A program made the position numbers and the translations under genes. 64,000 nucleotides of DNA, taken from contig DASRES010000081.1 in the NCBI GenBank assembly GCA_035651955.1, positions 1 through 64,000 on the forward strand, given 5' to 3'. The notes beneath the pieces were generated by a model that saw only the letters and a list, made by a program, of their open reading frames with translations, had not been told where the DNA came from and made no database searches. Origin of the DNA: Acidimicrobiia bacterium. GTDB lineage: Bacteria > Actinomycetota > Acidimicrobiia > IMCC26256 > JAMXLJ01. Positions 7,513 through 16,574 of the stretch are shown piece after piece. The stretch's first letter is position 1, and each line of letters opens with the position of its first letter.

Positions 7513-9210
7513 CTACCTGCCTGCGGTCGCGGAGGGCAGCGACCGGATCACGAAGTCGTCGAACAGGGCCGACGCAGCGCCGACGTCCTGTGCGCCGACA
7601 GCGACGCCCGCGCTGCCGGCACCGAGCGGCGATTCACGATCGACGAGGGTCGCCAGCTGGCTCCCGTCGAGGCGCAGCGTCAGCGCGACGCCCGCACCGC
7701 GATCGACGGTCCGGCACACGAACGCAACGTTCGTCCACGCGCCTGAGGGCGCGGCGCGCGTGCTCTTCATGAGCGGGACGGGAGACGTGCCGGCGCGGGC
7801 TGTCTTGTAGATCCCGTAGACGCCGTCTGCACCGACGACGCCTTCGTAGAAGCCGCCGTCGGTCGTGTGGCGGCACGCGAGGCCGTAGACGCCAGCGGGA
7901 GAGGTGAGCTTTCCCGCGACGTCGATCTCGTCGTCGGTGAGGTGCGTCAGGTCCGGGTGGTGCGGACGGCCGATGAAGTTGGTGTCGGACACCTCGGTGT
8001 GGTTCGCGCTGTTCACGAAGACGCGGTAGCGACCGTTGTCGAACTGCGCCCCGCCACCATCCTGGTCGAGTCCCGTGGCCCACCCAGCAGCGTTGCCGTC
8101 GAACTGGTCCTCGAAGATCACGGCCGACGGCGCCGAGCGCGCCTTGACGACGCGACGGCCACGAGAGGGCCACGAGGCAACGGCAGCGATGGCGCCCGCG
8201 ACGATGAGCACGAACGCGAGGATGACCATCCACGAGACGGATCGGCGGACGCGGCCACGCGAACGCGTCGGACGCGACACGCGAGTCGTCGGACCCGTGG
8301 AGTCAGCTTCGTTGACCGAGCCGGCCGCTGTCGTCGTGTGGACCGAGGTGACGGGCTCGCCGGCAGCCTGCTGGACCTTCTGCAGCTCATGCGCGAGTGC
8401 GAGCGCGCTCCCAGGTCGCTTCGCGGGACGCTTCGCGAGACCCCGCGCGATGACGTGCGCGAGGGCTGACGGCGCGATGTCGACGGGCAGTGGAGGCGCC
8501 GGCTCGTTCTCGATCCTCGCGACGACACGTGCGAGCGGCTCGTCGGGCCGGGGCTCGAACGGTCCCTTGCCGAGGAGGAGCGCGTACAGCGTGGAGCAGA
8601 GCGAGTAGACGTCGGACGCGGGCGTCGCCGGGGAGCCGTCGAGGATCTCGGGTGCCGCGTGCGCGACGGTCGCGGACACGACGCCGGTCTCCGTCTTCAC
8701 GTGACCCTGCAGCCGGGCGATCCCGAAATCGCCGAGCTTGGGCTCGCCGTAGCGCGAGACGAGCACGTTCTCGGGCTTGACGTCGCGGTGGAGGATCCCA
8801 GCCTGGTGAGCGGCTTCGAGCGCGTCGGCGATCCGGACACCGATCGTCAACACCTCGCGCCATGGCCGCACACCGTCGAGCGCGACGACCTCAGCAAGCG
8901 ACCCGCGCTTGAGGTACTCCATCACGATGTACGGGTGCCCGGCGAGCGTCTTGCCCGCCTCGTACACCGTCACGATGCTCGGGTGGTCGGACAGCGACCC
9001 GATCGCGTGGCACTCGCGCTCGAACCGTCGCCACACCTCGCTGTCCGGCGACGCGTCGATCACCTTCACAGCGACCTCGCGCGCGAGCTCGGTCTGCACA
9101 CCTCGATAGACCGTGCCGGTCGCGCCGGCTGCGACCTCCACCAGAACGTCGAAACCTGGCACGCTGTCGTTCGACAGCCGGAACGGCGACCGCTGCTCGG
9201 TCTCCTTCAC
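7513..9210 (-). CDS. Transmembrane Ser/Thr protein kinase (PknB-like) with extracytoplasmic sensor domain
   Basis: 565 residues. Kinase domain ~19-280: glycine loop AAGATGTVYRG, VAVKVID lysine, catalytic HRDVKPENV, DFG as LGDFGIARL, and an APE-like segment. All key residues are present, so it should be active. A juxtamembrane region rich in Thr/Arg precedes one membrane helix (WMVILAFVLIVAGAIAAV, ~330-350). The outer ~200 residues lack PASTA repeats and look like a beta-rich, concanavalin/LamG-like sensor (FEDQFDGNAAGW start). Its ATG overlaps the stop of the LPXTG gene upstream as ATGA, so the two are co-translated. Target proteins are unknown. Confidence 0.88.
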   Translation of the reverse strand: MKETEQRSPFRLSNDSVPGFDVLVEVAAGATGTVYRGVQTELAREVAVKVIDASPDSEVWRRFERECHAIGSLSDHPSIVTVYEAGKTLAGHPYIVMEYLKRGSLAEVVALDGVRPWREVLTIGVRIADALEAAHQAGILHRDVKPENVLVSRYGEPKLGDFGIARLQGHVKTETGVVSATVAHAAPEILDGSPATPASDVYSLCSTLYALLLGKGPFEPRPDEPLARVVARIENEPAPPLPVDIAPSALAHVIARGLAKRPAKRPGSALALAHELQKVQQAAGEPVTSVHTTTAAGSVNEADSTGPTTRVSRPTRSRGRVRRSVSWMVILAFVLIVAGAIAAVASWPSRGRRVVKARSAPSAVIFEDQFDGNAAGWATGLDQDGGGAQFDNGRYRVFVNSANHTEVSDTNFIGRPHHPDLTHLTDDEIDVAGKLTSPAGVYGLACRHTTDGGFYEGVVGADGVYGIYKTARAGTSPVPLMKSTRAAPSGAWTNVAFVCRTVDRGAGVALTLRLDGSQLATLVDRESPLGAGSAGVAVGAQDVGAASALFDDFVIRSLPSATAGR

Positions 9211-9794
9211 GTGCGTGAACGCGCGGACGAGGCGCGTGTGAACCGCGTGGCCCCCAGCAGCGCGACACCGGTCGCAAGCATGAAGACGCCGGTGAGCACG
9301 AAAGGCGTCGACGGGGAGCCAGTGTTCGGGAGTGATCGGTACGCGACCGGCCGCGGCGCGTCGTAGATACCCGGCTCGTCGTTGGTCGTCGTCTCCCCGA
9401 GAACCTGGATCTTCGCCGGGCTCTCAGTTGCCCCTTCGACGGCAACCGGGACAACAGCGGTCGTGGTAGTCGTCGGCCGCGGAGGCTTTTCGTCGCAGTC
9501 GTCGTCGCCATCGCAGTCAGTGTCGCGATGATGCGGCTCGTCGTCGCGATCGTCGCCGGCAGTCGAGTGCGGCGGATCGTCCGGTCGATCGCGAACCGCG
9601 GTCGGCGATGACGGCACCGTGGTCGGGCCGCTCTCCGCGTCGGTCGTCGCGGTCGTCGCGGTCGTCGACGGCGGGCGGTGATGCGCGCGGGACATCGCTC
9701 CCGCGGGAGCGGCGAGGACGAAGACCGCGATCGTGACGGCGCCAAGAGCGGCGAGCGGTCGCGCCACGCGCGCCGTCGACATCGGCCTGCCCAT
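9207..9794 (-). CDS. LPXTG cell-wall-anchored Thr/Asp-rich surface protein
   Basis: 195 residues from ATG 9794, which has GGAG eight bases upstream (ATG 9800 is in frame but too close to it). The N-terminus carries a signal peptide ending around AAPAGAMSRA. The middle is low-complexity (Thr/Pro/Asp runs, with a CDGDDDCDEK segment that might bind metal). The C-terminus has the sortase signal LPNTG, a hydrophobic helix (PFVLTGVFMLATGVALLGA) and a basic tail. It should be exported and covalently attached by a sortase; no sortase gene is in this window. It is translationally coupled to the kinase. Confidence 0.8.
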   Translation of the reverse strand: MGRPMSTARVARPLAALGAVTIAVFVLAAPAGAMSRAHHRPPSTTATTATTDAESGPTTVPSSPTAVRDRPDDPPHSTAGDDRDDEPHHRDTDCDGDDDCDEKPPRPTTTTTAVVPVAVEGATESPAKIQVLGETTTNDEPGIYDAPRPVAYRSLPNTGSPSTPFVLTGVFMLATGVALLGATRFTRASSARSRT

Positions 9795-9969
9795 TGCCAT
9801 GTCTCCGTGTACCGACCCTGCCCGGTTGTGGCGGGCATCCTGGCCTCGCCGACGCGCGCGGTCAAGTTCCGACCCGGCACGCAGGATCTCCCCGAGGGTT
9901 CGGCCGGTCGGCCGGGTAGCGTCGAACCGGGCGCACCCGACCCCGCTCCCCCCATCGAGGACCTGCCCG

Positions 9970-11538
9970 ATGACGACCGCCGTCCCGATCGACCCGAAGG
10001 TGCACGAACGCCGCTGGTTCACGCTCGCGGTGCTGTGCCTGAGCTTGCTGCTCATCGTGGCCGGGAACTCGTCGCTCAACGTCGCGCTGCCACCCATCCA
10101 GCGCGCGCTCGGCTCGTCGCAGAGCCAGCTGCAGTGGATGATCGACGTCTACAGCCTCGTGTTCGCGGGCCTGCTCCTGCCCGCGGGCGCGCTCGCGGAC
10201 CGCTTCGGTCGGAAGTGGGCGCTGCAAGGTGGGCTCGCCGTGTTCCTGCTCGCGTCGCTCGCGGCGAGCTTCTCCACCGCGACGTGGCAGCTCATCGTGT
10301 GGCGCGCGGTGACCGGCGTGGGCGCGGCGTTCATCATGCCGGGGACGCTGTCGGTCCTGAACAACGTGTTCCACGACCTGCGCGAGAAGCAGCGCGCGAT
10401 CGCGATCTGGGCCGGATGTGCCGGGCTGGGCGGCGCGCTCGGCCCCGTCCTGTCCGGTGTCCTGCTGCGCAGCTTCGCGTGGGGCTCGGTGTTCTTCATC
10501 AACGTCGTGATCTGCGCGGTCGCGATCGGGGCGGGCCTCGTGCTCGTGCCCAACTCGTCCGACCCGCACGAGGCGAAGCTCGACCCGGTGGGCGCGGCGC
10601 TCGCCGTCGCCGGCCTCGCGGGTGTGCTCTACGGGATCATCGAGGCACCCGAGAACGGATGGTCCGCGCCGATCACGATCATCACGATCGCCGCGGGCGC
10701 GGTCGTTCTCGCGGTGTTCGCCGCGTGGGAGCTGCACGCCCACCACCCGATGCTCGACGTGCGGCTCTTCCGGGTGCGCGAGTTCAACGTGGGATCGCTG
10801 ACGATCACGCTCGAGTACTTCGCGGGGTACGGGTTCTTCTTCGTCAGCGTCCAGTACTTCCAGATCGCGCACGGGTACTCGCCGTTGACCGCTGCGCTGC
10901 TCGCCCTCCCTGTCGGCGTGTTCAGCATGATCGGCGCGCCCTTGAGCGCGCGGTTCGTCGAGCGGTACGGGCCGCGGACGGTCGTCGGCGTCGGGCTGCT
11001 CATCTCGGCCGCCGGCCTCACGCTGCTCGGCTGGGTCTCGCCCGAGACGGACGCGATCCTGCTCCTCGTCGCGGCGGCACTCATGGGCATGGGGCTCGGT
11101 CAGACGACCGCGCCCTCGACGACGTTGATCATGACCTCGGTCCCCCGCGCGAAGTCCGGTGTCGGTTCCGCGGTGAACGACCTGTCACGCGAGCTGGGTG
11201 GCGCGCTCGGCATCGCGGTGCTCGGCAGCGTGCTGTCCACCGCGTACCAGCACAAGATCTCGCCGAAGCTCGTTGCGATCCCCGGTGTCCCGCACGGCGC
11301 GTCGACGTCCGTGTTCACGACGCTCGAAGCCGCCAAGCACCTTCCCGCCGCGACCGCGGGCCAGGTCGCGCACCTCGCGACGTCGACGTTTTCGAGCGCG
11401 TTCGGGATCGCCATGCTCGGCGGCGCGGCCGTGCTCGTCCTGAACTCGGCGCTCGTCTGGATTCGCCAGGTCCGTCCCGAGGCCGCCGAGCTGCGCGACG
11501 TCGACCTCCCACGCGCGTCGGCGGGGAAGCGGAGCTGA
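9970..11538 (+). CDS. MFS drug/proton antiporter, DHA2 family (14 TM)
   Basis: 522 residues with the 14-helix pattern of the DHA2/EmrB group. Visible motifs: NVALPPIQRALG in TM1, LADRFGRKW (motif A, TM2-3 loop) and a motif C-like GGALGPVLSG in TM5. It would export hydrophobic or toxic compounds using the proton gradient. GAGG sits about nine bases before the ATG at 9970. It is divergent from the LPXTG gene (175 bases between) and converges on the SDR gene at 11557. Natural substrate unknown. Confidence 0.88.
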   Translation: MTTAVPIDPKVHERRWFTLAVLCLSLLLIVAGNSSLNVALPPIQRALGSSQSQLQWMIDVYSLVFAGLLLPAGALADRFGRKWALQGGLAVFLLASLAASFSTATWQLIVWRAVTGVGAAFIMPGTLSVLNNVFHDLREKQRAIAIWAGCAGLGGALGPVLSGVLLRSFAWGSVFFINVVICAVAIGAGLVLVPNSSDPHEAKLDPVGAALAVAGLAGVLYGIIEAPENGWSAPITIITIAAGAVVLAVFAAWELHAHHPMLDVRLFRVREFNVGSLTITLEYFAGYGFFFVSVQYFQIAHGYSPLTAALLALPVGVFSMIGAPLSARFVERYGPRTVVGVGLLISAAGLTLLGWVSPETDAILLLVAAALMGMGLGQTTAPSTTLIMTSVPRAKSGVGSAVNDLSRELGGALGIAVLGSVLSTAYQHKISPKLVAIPGVPHGASTSVFTTLEAAKHLPAATAGQVAHLATSTFSSAFGIAMLGGAAVLVLNSALVWIRQVRPEAAELRDVDLPRASAGKRS

Positions 11539-11556
11539 GTCGCCGCGTCCGACTGC

Positions 11557-12483
11557 TCAGAGCGCGGCCGGCGGGCTGTGGACGCGACCGAGGTCGAACG
11601 GTCGGGGCCAACCGTTGCGCTCGAGGCGCCGGGTGTGCTCGGCGACGACCGCGCGCAGATCGTCGGGCTGCCAACCGTCCACGAGCGTCTCGCCGCGCAG
11701 ATCGCGCACGGGACGGTCGAGCTCGACGAGGAGCTGCAGGCTGTACGCGATGCGGCCCGTCAGCGCGGTCGCGTCGCACGTGCACAGCGCCAGCGTCGCC
11801 TCGGCGATCGTCTCGAGCGGCTCGTAGAGCGCGGGGTCGATCCATCCACCGGCGAGCAGCGCGGGCGTCGCGATCGCGGCCTGGGGCGTGAGCGCGTTCA
11901 CGGCGATCCCCTGCCCGTAGGTCTCGGCCGCGACCGACACCGTGAGCCGGTTGAGCGCCGCCTTGCTCGCCCCGTACGCGGATCCGCCGGTTGCCGGGAG
12001 CAAGCGCGGGAACGGCGGGCCGGGTGGGAGCTCGCCGGAGAAGCTCGTCAGGTTCACGATCCATCCCGCGCCGCGCTCGCGCATCGACCCGACTGCCTGC
12101 GCCATCAGGTCCCACGGCGCGCGCACGTCGAGCTGGTGGATCGCGTCGAGCTCGGGCGCGGTCCACTGCTCGAACGGCTTGTAGCCGTTGGACGCGGCGC
12201 TGTTCACGAGGATGTCGACGGGTCCGAGCTCGGCCGCGGCGCGTGCGACGAGCGTGCCGCGACCGCCGTCGGGGTCGCGCAGGTCGCACGGCAGGACGAG
12301 CGCCGTCCCGCCGACTTCCTGCACGCGCGCGGCCGCCTCCTCCAGCCCTTCGACGTTCCGTGACGTGAGCGCCACCGCGGCGCCTTCGGCCGCGAGTCGC
12401 ACCGCGACCGCGGTTCCCGTGCCGCCGCGGCTCGCGCCGGTGACGAGCGCGACGCGCCCTTCGCACGCGCGTTCCCTGCTCAT
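11557..12483 (-). CDS. Short-chain dehydrogenase/reductase (long form)
   Basis: 308 residues; the first ~250 form an SDR. The cofactor loop reads VTGASRGGTGTAVA, an altered TGxxxGxG, and the catalytic set is Ser in NLTSFSG with the YGASK motif. The extra C-terminal ~60 residues (VDGWQPDDLRAVV) are found in a subset of SDRs. Its start overlaps the stop of the WYL regulator (ATGA), so the two form one transcript and the regulator probably controls it. Substrate unknown. Confidence 0.85.
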   Translation of the reverse strand: MSRERACEGRVALVTGASRGGTGTAVAVRLAAEGAAVALTSRNVEGLEEAAARVQEVGGTALVLPCDLRDPDGGRGTLVARAAAELGPVDILVNSAASNGYKPFEQWTAPELDAIHQLDVRAPWDLMAQAVGSMRERGAGWIVNLTSFSGELPPGPPFPRLLPATGGSAYGASKAALNRLTVSVAAETYGQGIAVNALTPQAAIATPALLAGGWIDPALYEPLETIAEATLALCTCDATALTGRIAYSLQLLVELDRPVRDLRGETLVDGWQPDDLRAVVAEHTRRLERNGWPRPFDLGRVHSPPAAL

Positions 12484-13457
12484 ACGCGGTTCCGCTGCGC
12501 GATCGCGTCGCCGACGCGCGCGAGCGACGCGCGCAACGACCGGGGCTCCAGCACCTCGACGTCCTCCCCGAGCGCGACGAGCTGCGACAGTGCGACCTGC
12601 TCCGACTCGACGGGAAGATCGACCGTCTTCCAGCCGTCGCCGTCGGACGTCGCGGCCGCGGCGAGCGCGGCGTTGGCTGCCGTCGTGTCGGTCACGTGCG
12701 GCAGTCGCGCCTGCGCCTGGGGCGACAGGCGGATGCGGACGCGGTCGCGCAGGATGTCGGCGTTGAACGCGGCCTCCGATGCCGCCCACCACCGCGCGAG
12801 ATCGAAGCCGGCCGGCCGTTCGAACGGCTCGCCGGTCGGCTCGGCGGACGCGATCCGCCCGACCCGATACGTCCGCACGTCGCCAGTGCCGTCCACACGC
12901 GCGACGACGTACCACACACCCGCCTTGAGGACGAGCCCGAGCGGGTCCACGCGGCGCGTCACGAGACGGTCGCCGCGCCGATACGCGATCTCCACGCGCT
13001 GCTCGCTCCACAGCGCGTCGGCCACGACCGGCAACGCGTCGAGCGGCTCGTCGCGATGGAACCAGTGCGGTGCGTCGAACAGGAAGCGCGCGCGGACGCG
13101 GCCGGCGCGGCCGCGGAGCTCCGGTGGGAGCGTCGCGAGCAGCTTCGTCTGCGCGGACGCGAGGATCGCGCCCAGGCCGAGCTCGGCGGCCGCGGTTCCG
13201 GCGCCGGCGAGGAACAACGAGCTGGCCTCGTCGCCGGACAGGCCGTCGAGCCGGGTGCGCCAGCCGTCGAGCAGGCGCACACCGCCGCGCGGCCCGGTCT
13301 CGGTCCACAACGGCACACCGGCGGCCTGCAACGTGCCGACGTCCCGGTACACGGTGCGCACCGAGACCTCGAGCTCGTCCGCGAGCTCACGCGCGGTCGC
13401 GCTCCCACCCCGCTCCTGCAACCACAGGAGCAGCGCCAGCAGCCGGCTCGCCCGCAT
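12480..13457 (-). CDS. HTH-WYL transcriptional regulator (YafY/DeoR-like)
   Basis: 325 residues. The N-terminal winged helix (RLLALLLWLQERGGSATARE, then VSVRTVYRDVGTLQ) is the HTH_11 form; residues ~135-220 form a WYL domain (VDPLGLVLKAGVWYVVARVD) and a WCX-like tail follows. WYL domains sense small ligands or nucleic acids. The start at ATG 13457 is supported because the extra 19 residues upstream would cross the operator-like palindrome. It is divergent from the PPOX gene and cotranscribed with the SDR gene. Likely represses both promoters by binding 13480-13500. Confidence 0.88.
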   Translation of the reverse strand: MRASRLLALLLWLQERGGSATARELADELEVSVRTVYRDVGTLQAAGVPLWTETGPRGGVRLLDGWRTRLDGLSGDEASSLFLAGAGTAAAELGLGAILASAQTKLLATLPPELRGRAGRVRARFLFDAPHWFHRDEPLDALPVVADALWSEQRVEIAYRRGDRLVTRRVDPLGLVLKAGVWYVVARVDGTGDVRTYRVGRIASAEPTGEPFERPAGFDLARWWAASEAAFNADILRDRVRIRLSPQAQARLPHVTDTTAANAALAAAATSDGDGWKTVDLPVESEQVALSQLVALGEDVEVLEPRSLRASLARVGDAIAQRNRV

Positions 13458-13479
13458 GTCCCACAATCGTACGGAACGA

Positions 13480-13500
13480 CCCTGACAGCAGGTGTCAGGG
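13480..13500. promoter_or_regulatory. Perfect inverted repeat, probable WYL-regulator operator
   Basis: CCCTGACA-GCAGG-TGTCAGGG is an 8+8 bp perfect palindrome in the 65-base gap between the WYL regulator (start 13457) and the PPOX gene (start 13523). Its place between two divergent starts suits a site controlling both. That the WYL protein binds it is inference. Confidence 0.6.
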
Positions 13501-13522
13501 AGACGTCGCGACACTGAGCGCC

Positions 13523-14014
13523 GTGAGCTCCTGGGCCGACGTCACCCGTTCCGCACCCGATCTCGCCGCCGCCGTCCGCGCCCGCTTCGAGGCTACAGGC
13601 CTCGGCCTGCTCGCGACCGTGCGCGCCGACGGGTCACCGCGCATCACCGGGCTCGAGCCCTTGTTCGCGCTCGACGAGCTCTGGCTCGGGATGATGCCCC
13701 AGTCGCGCAAGGCGCTCGACCTCCTGCGCGACCCGCGCTTCGCGCTGCACAGCGCGACGGTCGACAAGAAGGTCGTCGAGGGCGACGCCAAGGTCGGCGG
13801 GCGCGCGATACCGGTCGACGAGCACGACGACGCGACGTTCGGCCGGTTCGTCGACGCGTTCGAGGAGCGCACCGGCGAACGGCTGCCCGGTGGCGCGTTC
13901 CACCTGTTCCGCGCCGACGTGCGCGAGATGTCGTTCCTGAAGCCGGCCGGCGACCACCTCGACATCGACTGGTGGAGCGAGGGAGCCGGTCTTCGTCACG
14001 TCGATCGGCACTAG
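13523..14014 (+). CDS. Pyridoxamine 5'-phosphate oxidase-family (split-barrel flavin-binding) protein
   Basis: 163 residues from GTG 13523. The pattern LGLLATVRADGSPRITGLEPLFALDELWLGMM followed in shortened form by KALDLLRDPRFALHS is typical of PPOX/F420-binding split-barrel proteins that bind FMN, F420 or heme and act as reductases or oxidases. It faces the WYL regulator across the palindrome at 13480. The physiological substrate cannot be assigned; the true PdxH active-site set is not evident. Confidence 0.75.
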   Translation: MSSWADVTRSAPDLAAAVRARFEATGLGLLATVRADGSPRITGLEPLFALDELWLGMMPQSRKALDLLRDPRFALHSATVDKKVVEGDAKVGGRAIPVDEHDDATFGRFVDAFEERTGERLPGGAFHLFRADVREMSFLKPAGDHLDIDWWSEGAGLRHVDRH

Positions 14015-14047
14015 GTTCCTCGTCCGTCCGCACAGGAGGAACCGCAC

Positions 14048-14824
14048 GTGGAAGCCACCGACGTCGACGTCCCGCACCGCTTCACCGGCAAGGTCGCGCT
14101 GTTGACCGGCGCGGCCTCGGGCATCGGTCGCGCGAGCGCGCTGCGGCTCGCGCGTGAAGGCGCGCAGGTGTTCGGCTTCGATCTCGACGGCGACGGCCTG
14201 GCGGAGACGGAGCAGCTCGTCACCGGAGCGGGCGGCACGATGCGCACCCGCCCGGGCGACGTCTCACAGCGCGCGTCTTGCTTCGACGCCGTCGCCGCGT
14301 GCGTCGACGCGTTCGGCGGCCTCGACGTACTGGGCAACATCGCCGGCATCGCGCGCGCGGAGCACTTCGTCGACGTCACCGAGGCCCAGTACCGCACGAT
14401 GATGGGCGTCAACGTCGACGGCTGCTTCTTCATGGCGCAGGCCGCGGTCCCGCACCTGCTCGAGCGGGCGGGGACGATCGTGAACATCGCGTCCAACGCG
14501 GGGCTGATGGGGCAGGCGTACACGGTCGCCTACTGCACCTCGAAGGGCGCGGTCGTGCAGATGACGCGCGCGCTCGCGATGGAGTTCGTGAAGACGCCGT
14601 TGCGCGTGAACGCGATCGCGCCCGGCGGCACGGTGACCAACCTGACGGCCGGGTTCCAGATCCCCGAGGACGTCGACTTCGAGCTGATGGCCCCCTACAC
14701 GGGGTTCCGCGGGATGGGCACGGCCGAGGACGTCGCCGCGCTGCTCGCGTTCGTCGCGTCCGACGAGGCCGCCAGCATCCACGGGGCGATCCTGTCCACC
14801 GACCGAGGCCTGACCGCGGGCTGA
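14048..14824 (+). CDS. Short-chain dehydrogenase/reductase
   Basis: 258 residues, standard SDR length. TGAASGIGRAS is the NAD(P)-binding loop, FDLDGDGL after strand 2 has an Asp suggesting NAD(H), NIAGIAR corresponds to NNAG, and the catalytic part is NIASNAG plus YCTSKGA. The GTG start at 14048 has a strong AGGAGG seven bases upstream. It lies 33 bases after the PPOX gene on the same strand and may share its promoter. Substrate unknown. Confidence 0.88.
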   Translation: MEATDVDVPHRFTGKVALLTGAASGIGRASALRLAREGAQVFGFDLDGDGLAETEQLVTGAGGTMRTRPGDVSQRASCFDAVAACVDAFGGLDVLGNIAGIARAEHFVDVTEAQYRTMMGVNVDGCFFMAQAAVPHLLERAGTIVNIASNAGLMGQAYTVAYCTSKGAVVQMTRALAMEFVKTPLRVNAIAPGGTVTNLTAGFQIPEDVDFELMAPYTGFRGMGTAEDVAALLAFVASDEAASIHGAILSTDRGLTAG

Positions 14825-14887
14825 GCCGTTCGGACCATTTCGGCCCCGAAGTCCTCAACTCGGTGGCGCGGTGGACGACCAGATGCC

Positions 14888-16549
14888 GTGGCAGGTGAGC
14901 GCGCGGTCGACGAGTCGACGCTGGAGACGGTCCTGTCCAACCTCCTCGCGGAGTACCCGGACGCGCCCATCGCCGCGATCGGTCACGACGGCTTGTTCGT
15001 CGACGTGCCGCCGTCCCTGCCCGTCGGTGCGCATCCCGTGCTCGAGGGACGCTCCGCGCTCGACCTCGTCGTCCCCGCCGACCGGGTCGTGGTCATCACG
15101 GCGTGGGGCGAGACCCACGCGACGGGGATCGCGCGCGCGGTCGTCAGGCTCGCGGCCGACTCGGGGACCGGCGCCTTCTACTTCGTCGACGCGCGGCACC
15201 TCTACGGCGTCTACGTCGGCGTGCTCCTCGCGGACGGTGGTGGCGAAGCCATCGGCGAGCAGCTCAAGTCGGCCCCGAAGATGCCGCCGCGCGTCTGTCG
15301 TGTGCACAAGGACGGGCTCGCCGTCATCAGCGCGATCGACGACGCGACGACGCGCGTCCTCGGGTGGGAGCCCGACGATATCGTCGGCCGGCGCTCCCTT
15401 GAGCTCATCCACCCCGACGATCACGACCGCGCGATCGAGAACTGGATCGAGATGCTCGGTGCGCCCGGTGGCGACCACCGGTGGCGCGGCCGCCACCAAC
15501 GCCGTGACGGGTCGTGGGTGTGGATGGAGATCACCAACCGCAACCGGCTCGACGATCCGGAGCACGGGGACGTCGTCGCGGAGATGGTCGACATCTCCGA
15601 CGAGATGGCGGCGCAGGAGGCGCTGCGCGCGCGTGAGCAGCTCCTCCACCGGCTCGCCGAGGCGCTCCCGCTCGGCGTGTTCCAGGTCGACAGCGACCGT
15701 TCGATCGTCTACGCGAACGAGCGGCTCGCCGAGATCACGTGCACGGGCCCCGCGACGACGGTCGACGCCCAGCTCTGCACCGTCGTGGCCGAGGACCGCG
15801 CCGTCCTGCAGCACGCGCTCGACGACGTCCTCGTCGACGGGCGCGACGCCGACCTCGAGGTCCGCATCGACGTGCCCGGTGCCCCGGCCGGACGACTGTG
15901 CCGGATCACGATGCGCGCGCTCACCGGCGACGACGACGTCGTGACGGGCGCGATCGTCTGCGTCGCGGACGTGACCGAGAGCGCGCGCCTGCGCATCGAG
16001 CTCGAACACCGCGCGACCTATGACGCGCTCACCGGCTGTCACAACCGCGCGTCGATCATCGCCGCGCTCGAGACGACGCTCGCGTCGGACAACGCCCGGG
16101 TCGGCACCGCGCTCGTGTTCGTCGACCTCGACGGCTTCAAGGCCGTCAACGACGAGCTCGGGCACGCGGCGGGCGACGACCTGCTGCGGATCGTGGCGTC
16201 GCGCCTGCGCGACACGACGCGCGACACCGATCTCGTCGGCCGTCTCGGCGGTGACGAGTTCCTCGTCGTGTGCCCGCGCGTTGCCTCGCTCGCCGAGGTC
16301 ACGCGCCTCTGTGACCGCGTCGCCGAGGCGCTGAGCGGGACGGTCGACGTCGCCGGTCACCAGCAGCGACTCCGGGCGAGCATCGGCGTGACGTGGTCGC
16401 GCGCGGGCGTCGTGTGCGCGGACGCGCCGCGTTGCGCCGAGGCGATCGTCGCCGAGGCCGACACCGCGATGTACGCGTCGAAGCGCGAGGGCGCAGGCCG
16501 CCCCGTGCTCTACGACGCGTGCCTGCGCGACGCCGACATCCCGGCCTGA
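14888..16549 (+). CDS. PAS-containing diguanylate cyclase
   Basis: 553 residues from GTG 14888. Residues ~1-125 are an unrecognised N-terminal domain; ~140-245 is a PAS domain (ISAIDDATTRVLGW, ELIHPDDHDR, then a PAC region); ~255-370 is a second PAS; ~375-545 is the GGDEF domain. The active site reads LGGDEF and is preceded five residues earlier by RDTD, a feedback-inhibition I-site (RxxD), so it should make cyclic di-GMP and be product-inhibited. There are no membrane helices, so sensing is cytoplasmic. No EAL protein is in the window. Confidence 0.9.
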   Translation: MAGERAVDESTLETVLSNLLAEYPDAPIAAIGHDGLFVDVPPSLPVGAHPVLEGRSALDLVVPADRVVVITAWGETHATGIARAVVRLAADSGTGAFYFVDARHLYGVYVGVLLADGGGEAIGEQLKSAPKMPPRVCRVHKDGLAVISAIDDATTRVLGWEPDDIVGRRSLELIHPDDHDRAIENWIEMLGAPGGDHRWRGRHQRRDGSWVWMEITNRNRLDDPEHGDVVAEMVDISDEMAAQEALRAREQLLHRLAEALPLGVFQVDSDRSIVYANERLAEITCTGPATTVDAQLCTVVAEDRAVLQHALDDVLVDGRDADLEVRIDVPGAPAGRLCRITMRALTGDDDVVTGAIVCVADVTESARLRIELEHRATYDALTGCHNRASIIAALETTLASDNARVGTALVFVDLDGFKAVNDELGHAAGDDLLRIVASRLRDTTRDTDLVGRLGGDEFLVVCPRVASLAEVTRLCDRVAEALSGTVDVAGHQQRLRASIGVTWSRAGVVCADAPRCAEAIVAEADTAMYASKREGAGRPVLYDACLRDADIPA

Positions 16550-16574
16550 TCGGCGCGCGGCGCCCGCTCGCGCG

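Noticed and set aside
9480-9680. CRISPR-like or tandem repeat array in the LPXTG gene
   Set aside because: The repetition is codon-level Thr/Asp/Pro low complexity, without equal repeats and spacers. No CRISPR array or cas gene is present anywhere in the window.
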